A stretch of 64,000 nucleotides of DNA from Lepisosteus oculatus (taxonomy: Eukaryota; Chordata; Actinopteri; Semionotiformes; Lepisosteidae): NCBI RefSeq assembly GCF_040954835.1, contig NC_090704.1:43218979-43282978 (forward strand), given 5' to 3'. Positions 13,261 through 24,370 of this stretch are shown here, piece after piece. Both the position numbers and the translations under genes were made by a program. How positions within the stretch are numbered: position 1 is the first letter of the stretch; the number at the start of each line of letters is the position of its first letter. The notes beneath the pieces are model-generated. The model was not told the origin of the DNA. It worked only from the letters and a program-made list of their open reading frames with translations, and ran no database searches.

Positions 13261-15265
13261 GACCAGGGAATCCTGCAGATATACTGGCCCTCCAATGAGT
13301 CAATGAGAGAGTTCTACACAGGAGAAGGTTCTGCATAAAAGTTGTATCAGTTAAAATCTACCCCAGGGCTAATATTTCTCAAATGCCTGACAAAACTTAA
13401 ATGCTTCCTGAGAAATGTACAAAGACCAGATGGCCTCAGTTTTCTTTGCATTAATAAGTGAAAAATGTTTTCAGGTCCAGGAAGTGGATATTAGAACAAG
13501 GCAGGCAAGGGCTTTTATGGTTTCTGCAGAACAGAGCAATTGCTAAGAAAAGTAACTAAAGTACTAAACTAGAAGATAATAGGCTGGTCTTTGGCCATGA
13601 TGCTGATCTCTCATGCATTTCCAAACCAGCATCTTGTTCACAGATTATTGAAGTCATTAATGGGTCCTCCACCTTCCCAGATGTACAAAATAAGCCAGAT
13701 GTGTTCCATCTTAAAAAAAAAATGCTGAACCTGGTCTTTGAGCATCTGATGTGTTAATCTTGGCAGAAGAAGGGAGATAGACGGAACCCCCTTAAAGCCC
13801 CAGAGTTTATTTTATGACCCATTTCTCTATCTGCATTTGTTTTCCTTGATTGACCTTGATTAACTCGATTAACATGACTTATTATTAATAATAATTATTA
13901 TATTTTTATACCACTAGACAACCATAGCCCTAGACAATATGCCAGAAAGGAAGTTACTAGCACAGGTCAAATCACATTTGCAATCTTTTCTTTTTCCAAG
14001 AACTTGTACCAAATTTAAGTCTACAACAAACTGATCTGCAGCATGAGCACAAACCCATCTGGCTCACAGGTCTGAATGGTTTCAGGCGGGTGGGAAATTC
14101 CGCATGGTGCAACTACACACCACAGGGGTTGTTTGCAATGTGAAAGAAAAGGCAGAAGAGTCGGCAAGATGAAGAGCCGGGTCATATTCCATTTTAGTAA
14201 ATTTGACTGATACATCTAAGAGGGACCAAATAAACTTTATATCCAAGAAGAGCAGCTTTAAAAACTGGTTGCCAGTTGCTTCAGTCGTTGCATTCTCTTC
14301 TATCACTCTTAAAGGGTCCGGAGATACGGAATTTGGATTTCCAGCACAGAGAGACTTCCTGATTGGAGGCAAAGTGAAACATCCTGTCCAGTTCATTGAA
14401 GCGGCACCAGGAGAAGCGGACACACCTCTTCGCTGTCATCTCACTAATCTAAGGCCCCCAGCCCTTGACCCTGCCAGGGCCGGGATTCGAGACGTGGAGC
14501 TGCCTTCCTTCCTGAGCACTTCCACTGCAGCCCCTGGTATTCAGAGAACGTGAGGCTTGTCAGGAGAGCCTTCCCTGCCACCCTCTGCAGCACTGCCCCT
14601 TGTTATCTGAATAGTGTCTAGGTACCAAAATCCCTAAACAATCAAATGCCTCTTCATTGGTCTTGACTGTCTGCCCTTCCTTGTCATGTTTCATTGTTTC
14701 AGCATTAAGAAAAGCACAGGATGAACAGCACTGCAGTGCACAGCTTTTGTTTGCAATGCCAACACAGCCAAGACAACAGACTTTCCAGTTTGTGTATGCA
14801 TGACCCTGTGTATAACACACGCATTCATTTCGATGCTAATGTTCTGTGGAAGAGCCTGATAGACACAGGGCTTAAACAGTTGTGAGAACAGAACTAGAGA
14901 GTTAAAAGGCCACCACCTGCATGCCACACAAATACTTAGAAAACAAGGCCTGTCTGTTTACATTCACATCGGAACACAGAGCAGCAAGCAGGCTTTCTTT
15001 GCAGGGTCTGTCTTGTCGTGTTTTCACTTCCCAGTTTACCTTACATTCAATGAAGAGGAAACACATTGCCAACCTTTCCCAACACCATGGAAAATTAGTG
15101 ACTTTTTCTGGATAAATTCTAAAATGGACAATTATTATAGGACAATACTTTGAAATATTTTTGAAAGAAATCCATTTCATCACTACAAAATGCACATGCC
15201 TTAAATGTAAGCCTTATTGAAACAGTTAACTTTATAATCATGTCCACATTATACTCCACGTGAAA

Positions 15266-15590
15266 GAGGCTGGGTGATGCAATGACAAGGTGGATGGTGC
15301 TGCTGCCTCACAGCTCTTAGACCTGGGTTATGGTTCTGAAAAGTGACGAATTCTGTGCAAAGTCTGTTCCATGTGAGTTTTCTCTTCTCCTGGTGTTGCA
15401 GTTTCCTCCTACAGTTCAAAGACATGCTTTCCAGGTTAATTGGGGCCACTAAACTGCCTGTTTAATTGAATGTGCATGTGTGCCCTCCTACGGACTTGTG
15501 TTCTGTCCTGTGCCAACTAGGTTCAGCCCCAGCTCACTGTGAATCTTTAAGGACAAAGCTTTTACTGAAAATGGATGGATGACTGGAGCT
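15266..15590 (+). repeat. tRNA-derived SINE, full length, diverged
   Basis: The order of motifs matches the element at 5575-5945: GGTGCTGCTGCCTCACAGCTC, then TTTCCTCCTACAGTTCAAAG, then GGTTAATTGGGGCC, then CCAGCTCACTGTGAATC, with an AATGGATGGATGAC tail. Confidence 0.8.
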
Positions 15591-17284
15591 CAACAATACC
15601 AAAAGACAGACCCTCCACTGAGCTCCACAAGTTAAAAGGAAAGTTCTATATAATGGGTAGCTTTATTCTGGGAAGGGGCAGTTCTGTGCAATCAGACACT
15701 ACAATCTAAGGAGACATTAGCACTGATGGTTTAAAATTAGACTACTTGTCTGCTTCTGCAGAATGTATATTAAGGATCTGTTTGATGAACATCTGCTTTT
15801 CCTTCCATTTGAGAGTGGTATGTTCTATAATTTGAAAAACCAGAACCAGAAAGCTTGTTAAGGATTTTGAATGAGGAGTTCCTCACTGCATTTGCTTTCT
15901 GTAACATGCGATCCACATGTCTTATAGACATTAAAACATAATTAAAATATAATAGCTGACAGCATAGATATAGTACTGTATGTCATTCCCAGTACTCATG
16001 GGACACCACTCAGATAAGGCTAGGTTTCACATCCAGTCTGCACTTGGAAAATGTACAGTGTGCTTTTAAAGATTTATAAGTGAATTTGACTTAGGTCCTG
16101 CCAAGGAGTCTTTATACATATGAGTCTTGTATAAAATAATGGATACTTTCACGTCCAATATCACATTACAGCACAATAGTATTTTTCCTTTTAATTTTTT
16201 ACTCTTTGAAATAATGCACAGCCTGAACTGCTGAGGCTTGTTAGCACTTTTGTATCTGTATAGCCCCCCTCAGCCTGAGTGTCTGCACTCCACACAGATG
16301 TTTTTTGTTAAAACGTGGCCTCATAAGATAATTACGTGGAAACAGACGTCTGCACTTCAAGGCTGAAACGTTAAGGTTATACTTTCTTACTGGCATGGTT
16401 CCTTTCAGGATATTTGTCTCTGTCTTCCCTCATACCTTTGGGTAAAATGGGTTCCTGGTGCTGCTGGAGATGCAACTATCAAAAACCAGCCTGGAGCGGC
16501 ATTAGTTTGATTGTTATGCAATGTTAATGTACTGAGATTGATGTTAATCTGGAGAATACTGTACCTCTATGGGCCAGTTACAACAAAGCAACTTAAGTTA
16601 GGAAAAAAAAACTTCATAAAGAAGAAGCATTTCTGCTAGGACCAAAAAGGAAAAATGGCCACAACCAGAGCTATTCAAATCCACCTTCACTGAAGAAAAC
16701 TGTTCATGGTTGTGATTTGCTGAAACAATTTGTTGATGAGATGGATGGGTTTTAACACATTGTGTGAAAGGAATGTCTCTGTCCCAGGTTCAGCAGCAGC
16801 GTAAATTAGTGAGATGCTGACAGAGGAGAAAAGAAAGAGAAGAGGTACGCTTTGTCATACTGGGTAAACCAGGCACAATGTATGCCCTGTGTCTGGGATC
16901 CCCCCAGAAAACCAAATACATATGGTCGCTGAGTTGTGTGACATATTGTTGCATTCCAGTTCAATGTCCGTGAAATTTAAAGCCAAGGATTTGTCTTTTC
17001 CTTTCAGGATATACAACTCCTTTGGGAAAATCCTGGAATTCTGAGGCCATGCAAGAGCCTCCAGCATGGATTCAGACTGAGTCAGGCCTCAACATGAACA
17101 GTGATCTTATAAATACAGGTCATGTTTAAGGTTTGACGAGAGCCCCTCTGCAGTTTTTCATTCTTAAAAAGTAAAACTTCGTAAATCTAGGGCAATGTTC
17201 ATAGACATTTTACTCCATTGCAATTTTCCTTCCTGTATTCTGAATTTCTTTTGCAGTAAACCTAAACTATCACCTGCTATTGCC

Positions 17285-17357
17285 GAGGATGACAGACAAG
17301 CTTATTTTGTAGTTTACGATCCGTACTGGTGCAAGTTATAAAAAGCATTGACATGAT
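17285..17357 (+). repeat. Dispersed direct repeat, copy 1 of 2
   Basis: About 73 bases starting GAGGATGACAGACAAGC resemble 20871-20943. A 28-base core (17322-17349) is identical to 20906-20933. Confidence 0.7.
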
Positions 17358-20300
17358 GGTGTATGATCGTGATTGGGTACAGTTGCGTGAGATTGACTTG
17401 TCATTGTTATCCCTCCTGAATTTCAGTGAATAAATTCCATTGATTGTTACACTGAATTAATTAATGAGTAACCTTGGTGCAGGATGACAACAGTTGAACT
17501 TACAGCTGTACGTGCTAAGAGTACCAGCCAGTATGAGTATGAACATGGATTTTGGCAACAGTGCTTTCCTGTATTGGTAAACCCGGAGTACAAACAGAGA
17601 AAATAACTTGTGAGATTTATAATTATAAAGAGCATTGGGACCAATGCTTACAGTAAAGCTTAAGCTTTTGGAATATATGAAAATAGTATCTTTATGCTTG
17701 TGTACTGTAGTCTACGCAACAAATAATGCTGTGGAGGATGCAAAGAAAAGGTCATTGCGGTACGGACAGGGGCTGCCATGCCCTAGATTAAGTACAGCTC
17801 CGATGGCATGGGAGGCTGAGTGACTGGCATGAGAATGCAGATATACTGTAATGTTCTGTTCAGTTCAATCGGACGGTTAGCCTATCAGGGAGCTCATATC
17901 CAGCCATATCACGAGCGGCCTAGCTGATGGTGGTGTAGGAGACGGACAAGGTCAGAGCTAGAAAAGGACCATTTAAAGCAGACCAAAAATGCTTTTGTGC
18001 TGGAGCCATTCTCTTTAATTTAATTAAGAGCCTTGTGTTAACCCTCAGGATGGATCTTGTTGTCTTCCTCCTGACCCTGCCTTAGCTTGATCCTGATGCT
18101 TTTCTAGTTCTCTGACTAGACAAAGCTAAATATGTGCTAGGAATCCTCGAGCGGCAAGGTATTTACCTATCCAGACATTGTCTTTGGTAAAGATGCCTGT
18201 AAATCTTCCAGGATTGTCATGGATAGCTGTCCCTTGGTATCCATGTGTATCAGTCTATCACCATTAATGTTTGCACACCAGACTCCAGAGTCCCAAGTAA
18301 TTTAATTCATGGCTCATTTACAGACCTTAAGTTGAACCTCACTCCTGGGGTCAAGCGTCAGTAAGTCAGATTGGATGCAATGTAATAGTAACATTGCATA
18401 TAGTAATTGCTATAGTAACAGATAGCTGTAGAGGCAAAAGTCTAAGCAGACGAAGTCAATGATAAGTTATTGCAAACCGCAGAGGATCTGAAACAGGTTA
18501 TGTTGCTGTCTGGCAAGAAACAAAAAATCTTATTTTCTAAAGGGAAGCTTTCTTGAAGGATCTGCTGGAGATATCTCACAGCCAAGTCTTTGATAGCCTC
18601 ACATGGACCAAGGATCATTCATGCAGTGACCTCTTCAGTGTGATCAAAGATAAGTTTATTTCTGTAAATCCTGGAATATTTTTATCAAGTGTATTGGAAA
18701 AGTGCTGGAGTTTTGTAAATAGAATCATCTGAGTTTTGGTGTCTGGAAATATAACTTGCGTTTTAGTTTTCCTTTTTCAAACATTGTGATTTTACAATTA
18801 CATTATGACTGTCTGTGCTTGTTTTCCCACAAAATTCTATTATTAATACATGGGACTCTTTTTACCCAGTCAAGAAAATGATTTTTATTACATATATTTT
18901 AAAGGTTTTTCATTAACAGGAAATTCTTACTGCATGGGTAAGAGAAAACATTTCTGAATCACCTTCTGAATCATAAAATAGAAACGTTTACTGAACTCAT
19001 TATTTTGTCTGAAATATCACTTGGAAACACAACTCTTAGTCCTAAGAGATTATCGTCTTAGTGATTAAGAAGGAAAGTATTTTATATTAAAGGATGATAA
19101 CAGAAATGTGTTCCTACAGGTATGTTCTGCACATGCTGTATCAGACAGCAGTTAGAATGATAGATGATGAACACGTTTGTCAGGAAATGATATTTACCAG
19201 CTTGGTGTGTTGAAAGTGCTTTCTATTGGCAGCAGCTTGTGGTATTTCTGTTGGGGCTCACACAAATCCTTGCTCACTGGGTTTCTTTTGGCACTTCAGA
19301 TGAAGCACATCAAGGTCAGCACGGTTTTTTATTTGTTATCCTTGAGTGAGGTCACAACAAAAGTCAACCCTTCTATTAAAGTGCTTAGAACCTGGACAGT
19401 GTACAGTAGTTTGTTAAAAAAGGGTAGATTCATGGTTTGAGAAATGTAACATTGATGTGAATGGAACAAAGAGGACTGTGAGAGGTTTTTACTCAAGTAT
19501 TCAAAATTCACAGGGGTACTGACACAGTCAACCTGTCAACCTAAGAGACTACAAGCACAGTGTACTTGAGGTTCAGGCAGAAATTAGGAAGGCTTGTTAT
19601 ATAACTGAAAATAATATTATTTTTTTTCACCAAGGAGATGTAGTTTTTCATGAGAAACGGCACAGTTAAGTTGTTGAAGCTGACAAACTGAAGACCCGCA
19701 AGACATTGCCTGAGGAGAGTTTGTGACTGATTACTAAACAAACTGGACTGAAGTGCCTGAACTTTGTTTAGGTATCTCTTAATGTGTTTCTAGTGATTTT
19801 GCAGTATGTGTTTGTTTGTGTTTGCGGTATCTGGATTGAACAAAAGCCCCCTGTCTGTGTTAGAGGAATGAGTGCATTTTATTTGTGACAGTGCCACAGA
19901 TTACTGCATCACAGAAATCCTCACCCCGTTTAATTGTGCATTGCTTATAACCTGCCTACCTGCAACCACTGCAAAGAAAATAAAAACAGTGTAATGTTTT
20001 GATTTGTGCCAGAGTTGGTACTTGTTAAAAGAGCATAAAAGACTAATGTTTGAAGGTTTTAAAAAAATAGTAATACATTTACTTATTCTTAGCAGGAAAC
20101 AAAGAAATCATAATTCCTCCCTGTAGGAAATTGAGTAGGAGATTATTTCTGGGCTGAAATGTAGACCTTTCCTTTAACTGCTGGAAGCCTTTATCAGTCA
20201 GAGCAGAAATTACAGCGACCACACACAGAATCCCAGCACATTTCACCATTTGTGTTTATTTGTACCATGTAGCATTTTAGTGGAGTACAGAGTGTCGTTT

Positions 20301-20870
20301 TTCCTGTTTTGATTCAGGTCTCAAGTTTCATATTTTCAAACCCACTAAGTTAAACAAATCTGTTCCTGAAAATAGCTTCCCAGGCTACCCTCTGTTCACG
20401 TCAGGCTGGCAGGCAGACTTTTAGTTGAGCTAGCTTCATCCTGACGTCAAGGTAAAACAGACTAATAAGTGCTAGAGGAAGGGAACCATTCATGTAAGTT
20501 CCAGCTATAACAGAGTCTACAGAGCAGTGTGTCAAGATATGTTACCAGAAAGACCTTTTTTTTAAATTTAATTTAAGTCATAGAAAGTCTGGCTTCTGGT
20601 GGCATACAAGATAACAGAAGAACTATGTAAGATTTCTCTTTGAACGTTTTTAGTTGCTGTTACAGACTGATACTTGGACCCGAGGCAGCAGTAGGTTAAA
20701 TGCCATATCTAGCCTTTAGAAAGGAGTTACAACTCAGTGCTCAGTGTATTTTGGAAATCAGATTGAAAGCAGAGTAACAGAACACAGTGTGACCTCAACC
20801 AGACAGCAGATCAGAGATAAAGGTTATTTCTCAAATGTACAAAACGAGGAAAATAACAGGTGACAGTGTT

Positions 20871-20943
20871 GAGGATGAAAGACAAGCCTGTTTTTGTTTA
20901 TGATTCGTACTGGTGCAAGTTATAAAAAGCATTTACGTAATGT
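20871..20943 (+). repeat. Dispersed direct repeat, copy 2 of 2
   Basis: It starts GAGGATGAAAGACAAGCC and shares the 28-base core CGTACTGGTGCAAGTTATAA plus 8 more bases with copy 1. The copies are 3.6 kb apart in the same orientation. Confidence 0.7.
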
Positions 20944-21144
20944 TTTTTCTGAGCCTGTGTTTTCTGGGATTCAATTATGCTTACATCAGAGTTTAAAAAG
21001 AGGTACATAAGTGGGCTACAATTTTTGTTTTTCCAATGAGCTGACTTCATATTCAGTGCTTTGTTCTCCGTCTGGTACATAAGCTGATTGAGTTTGTTCA
21101 TGTCAGAGTAGAAAGTGTGCTGTGCTTCTAAGGATGTCAGTGTC

Positions 21145-21260
21145 CTGGTGGGGTCGCTATTGGCACTGATGCCTTACAGCTCTTGACATGTCCCTGCTCT
21201 CTCCATCTGCTAGGTGCTCTGTTTTTTCCTCACTTGGTTTTCCAACTTAATCTAAACTTT
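21145..21260 (+). repeat. Diverged SINE 5' fragment
   Basis: CTGGTGGGGTCGCTATTGGC, ACTGATGCCTTACAGCTCTT and a following TTTTTTCCTCACTTGGTTTT match the head and centre of the SINE family at low similarity. It flanks the coding relic at 21.3-22.3 kb. Confidence 0.4.
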
Positions 21261-21329
21261 ATGAAGCAGCTTCCATAAAAAAACAATGTTTACTAATGCT
21301 TAAGAACAATGCGGCATATACACCAACAT

Positions 21330-22340
21330 TCAGCCTTCAATGTCCATCGGAGGGAAATTGACAGTCAGCTTGCTCACTGCCTCCAAGAAGGAGTCCAGTT
21401 CTCTCTTAGCAGGGTCACAGGGGACAAGTCAAAGGCTCCCTCTTCCTCCATGGTGGGGTAGCCCTGCTGGCCTGGCCAGGCACAGGTGGCCTCCGTCGCC
21501 TCAAAACACTCAAACTCCACTGGATTACAGAGAATCATTTCCTCCATCTTGAGATACTCCTCGTTCTTCGCCATTTGGGTGCAAACCTTCACCTCTCCTT
21601 TCGGCTTTGTCAAACCTACAGCCAAAGTACCGCTGCTTCTTCCGGAGCCAGTGACAGGCTGACAAGGCTTATCAGTTTCTACATTGTCCTGGGGTGCCTG
21701 GGGTGCCTATGTGTGTGTGTGACTGACTGACATCCCATCCAGGGTGTATTCTCACCTTGTGCCTTGTGCTTCCAGAACAGGGTCTGGGTGGCTTCCCCCT
21801 TACCAGGAATAAGCAGTTTTCCAATAAGAGCAATTTAGTACAGAGAGCCTTGTGTAGCATACACATTTTAGAGGACATTTTCACTTTCCCCTTTTTTTGT
21901 TCTGCAAAGCTTTCTCTCTGTAGTTTGATTATACAGAAGCATCCCAGGACAGCACTAGTGGTGCGATTAGATTGTTTCAAAAGAACAACACAAATACTCA
22001 ACATCGACAGCGCTGGACAGCATGGCAGGGTAAGGAATCCTCCGTAAACTTTTAGTTCTGTGAAGCATAGAAAGTAAAGTTTGAGAATTAAATATATGGA
22101 TAAAGGGGCTTTTCGACAGTACCCCTTCTGTTCCTCAGATCTGTGCCGGGGGTCATCATAACCGACCTTCTTACTCCTGCAGGACTGTGGCAATGATTCT
22201 GGGGAGAGGGTGGAGGTTGCTGGCCTAGGAGCAGTTGATACTGTGCATTCCTGTGGGGGTCCAGGGTTTATTTTGAACAGAGTTCTCCTTGTCTGGATCC
22301 AGCGGGTGTTAAATTCTTCCAAATCTGTGGCTTGGCCATG
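21330..22340 (-). pseudogene. Frameshifted coding-like relic, unidentified parent
   Basis: Read on the minus strand, 22340-22090 encodes a coding-like segment (TDLEEFNTRWIQTRRTLFKI and onward). After a gap of roughly 400 bases that includes a SINE tail fragment, a second segment begins near 21690 and contains LAVGLTKPKGEVKVC and KNEEYLKMEEMILCNPVEFE. The frame shifts near 21413-21424, after which the other frame gives ELDSFLEAVSKLTVNFPPMD and stops at 21330-21332. Natural-looking composition on both sides of a frameshift, plus an inserted repeat, suggests a decayed gene or retrocopy. I do not recognise the parent protein. An intact gene with introns is possible if the shift is a splice. Confidence 0.35.
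21725..21800 (+). repeat. SINE 3' fragment inserted in coding relic
   Basis: GACATCCCATCCAGGGTGTA followed by TTCTCACCTTGTGCCTTGTGC matches the SINE 3' region. It sits between the two segments of the minus-strand relic. Confidence 0.45.
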
Positions 22341-23624
22341 CTGCTCTGTGCCAATTTTTAACACTAAGAGAGGACAGGTGGGTAATCTCCTCCCTCTGTT
22401 TTGTCTGAAAATAGAAATGGGGAAGGGGACTGGAGGGAGAGAAGAGGGAAAATTGTTTGGCGTTACATTTATTATTTTTAAAAGGAGCTATAATGGCCTG
22501 TCCCAGGACCACCTGCAGAGCGCAAAATTCATACTTTTTGATACAGATGTACTACTACTTTTAGTACATAGATTAGTCCAACATAAAAACATTTAATAAT
22601 TTTCTGCAGATTTAGTACAGTATAATTGTGTGTACATTAAATATAGCAGCTCATTTAAGATGTCTACACGAAGAATTGTGCTAATGCATATTTAACATGG
22701 AGATCTACTAGTATGTTCAAGTTGCTGGATTGAAAACGTGCCTTACAGCTCTGTCCCTCTAATAGGGTTACAGACAAGGACATTGGTACATTTGAAACTA
22801 ATTTATCTCTTGTGTGCTGAACACCAATTCATCCCAGTGAGAGAAAGTACAGAGCCTTTACTCTAAGTGGCTTGATGAATCATTGTTCAGTACATTTTAA
22901 AACTATTAGTCTTGAGTCAGCATAGTTTAATAATGTTTTCTTTAAATATGAGTGAATAATTGTTTCAAAATTAGTGATGGTATTGGCAGTGATTGCAGAA
23001 GATGGTTTCTTCATTAAAAATGAGCACTGCATTCACGTTAGCTACAATAACTAGACCATAAATATTAATAGATATTAAGCGTTAATTTCACCAGTGGTGT
23101 CATGTGGCCATTGACGGTGTGCTTTTAAAGAAATTCCAAATATTCTCCCATTAAACATTGTTTGAACTGACAGATCCAGATAGTGGTAAAAGGGAGGTGA
23201 CATTTCATATTTTGCAATTGGCTTGTTAATGAATGAACTGTCCAAATCACATTGTTCTAAAGGAGGTTACAGGGATCACACCTGGAAATCCTAATGAGAT
23301 CCACATGCCAACATGCACAAGTTTCACCTGTTTACACTTTTTTCATGCCCCGTTGTAATGTTCACATTACAACACCGTGATGTTCACAGCTTGATGTAAA
23401 CGTTTTATAAATCAAACAAGAATTAGCATCTTCAGTTATCTTTTGCCCATCTGATTTAGAATAGGCAGTTGTTTTCACATTTCGGCTCACAGCTACAGGA
23501 AAGAAAGAAGAAATGTGGGCAGACCTCTCTGACCCATCCAACTTGAAGTCCCTTGTCTTTTCACCCTGGACATTCAGTGCTGCTTGGAGGAGAGGCTTGT
23601 CCATCATTCCTGTATTCCCACAAG

Positions 23625-23800
23625 TGCCTGTGAGGACGCAGGGGTTCCTGTGATGCCCTGAGTGACAGTCTCCCAGTTGTGCACCCCTGTGTTGGGAATC
23701 CTAGTCACAGTAACCTGGAGACATGACCCAGGTTTGAGCACATGATTAAGGAGGTCAGCCTTTACCAGTTGAGCCACTCAAGAGGCTCAGAAGTTAATTT
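23625..23800 (-). repeat. tRNA-derived SINE head, diverged
   Basis: On the minus strand GAGTGGCTCAACTGGTAAAG resembles a tRNA box A. It is followed by a degenerate box B region and a body with TGTGACTAGGATTCCCAAC. The 3' end is not clear. Confidence 0.5.
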
Positions 23801-24346
23801 AAGGGCAATCCAGTTGTCTGATGTACATGTTTTAAAATGACCATATACTGTAGCAGGAGGAAAATTGTTACTTTAGGTCACATTTCATCAGGCACCATTA
23901 ATCTTGTCTGACACTGATGACTGCGTTCTCACATATGGATCAAGAACTGTACAGTAAATGTTCTAGTCAAGTATATTTTGAATCTCAAGGATGGCTGTGA
24001 CTGCATGTTTGAAGTGTCAGAATAGCAAGCAAATGCCACAGGATTGTTACATTTTGTGAAGTTTGTTGTGCTTTTATTTGCTGTTCAATTTGCTGCCCAC
24101 CTCGGGCCACATTCTATATACTGTATCTCCTCTTGTTCCAGAAGTTTCTTTCCTTTGGCAGACATAAAGGAAGTCTTTTGATACCTTAAGGACAATGAAC
24201 ATTTTATGTGGTAAAGCCTGAACAAAAAAAGGAGAGTCATCGTTAGGTGTGTTCTACAGCAAATCAAGTTTAAACTTTTTTATGCAGCCTAGATGCAGAC
24301 TGTTCTGCAAGAAAATAAGAATGACATAATGTCAATAGAAAGAAGC

Positions 24347-24370
24347 AGAGAGAGAGAGAGAGAGAGAGAG
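24347..24370 (+). repeat. (AG)12 microsatellite
   Basis: An uninterrupted AG dinucleotide run of 24 bases, seen directly. Confidence 0.95.

Larger units (their letters stand above)
8061..15265. other. No gene seen
   Basis: Apparently non-coding. Repeats at 10490-10700 and 13095-13260 are listed separately. Open frames reach 116 codons (14203-14553, plus) but have no convincing splice sites or recognisable domains. Confidence 0.5.
15591..21144. other. No gene seen
   Basis: AT-rich and without an open frame above 87 codons. The only structure noted is the pair of related 73-base stretches at 17.3 and 20.9 kb. Confidence 0.5.

Noticed and set aside
14203..14553. 116-codon plus-strand frame, moderately GC-rich
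   Set aside because: No recognisable family, and an overlapping antisense frame is equally open.
21672..22364. 230-codon minus-strand open frame, the longest in the window
   Set aside because: Its central and final thirds read through a SINE fragment and AT-rich non-coding DNA. Only the first part is coding-like, and that part is reported within the relic.
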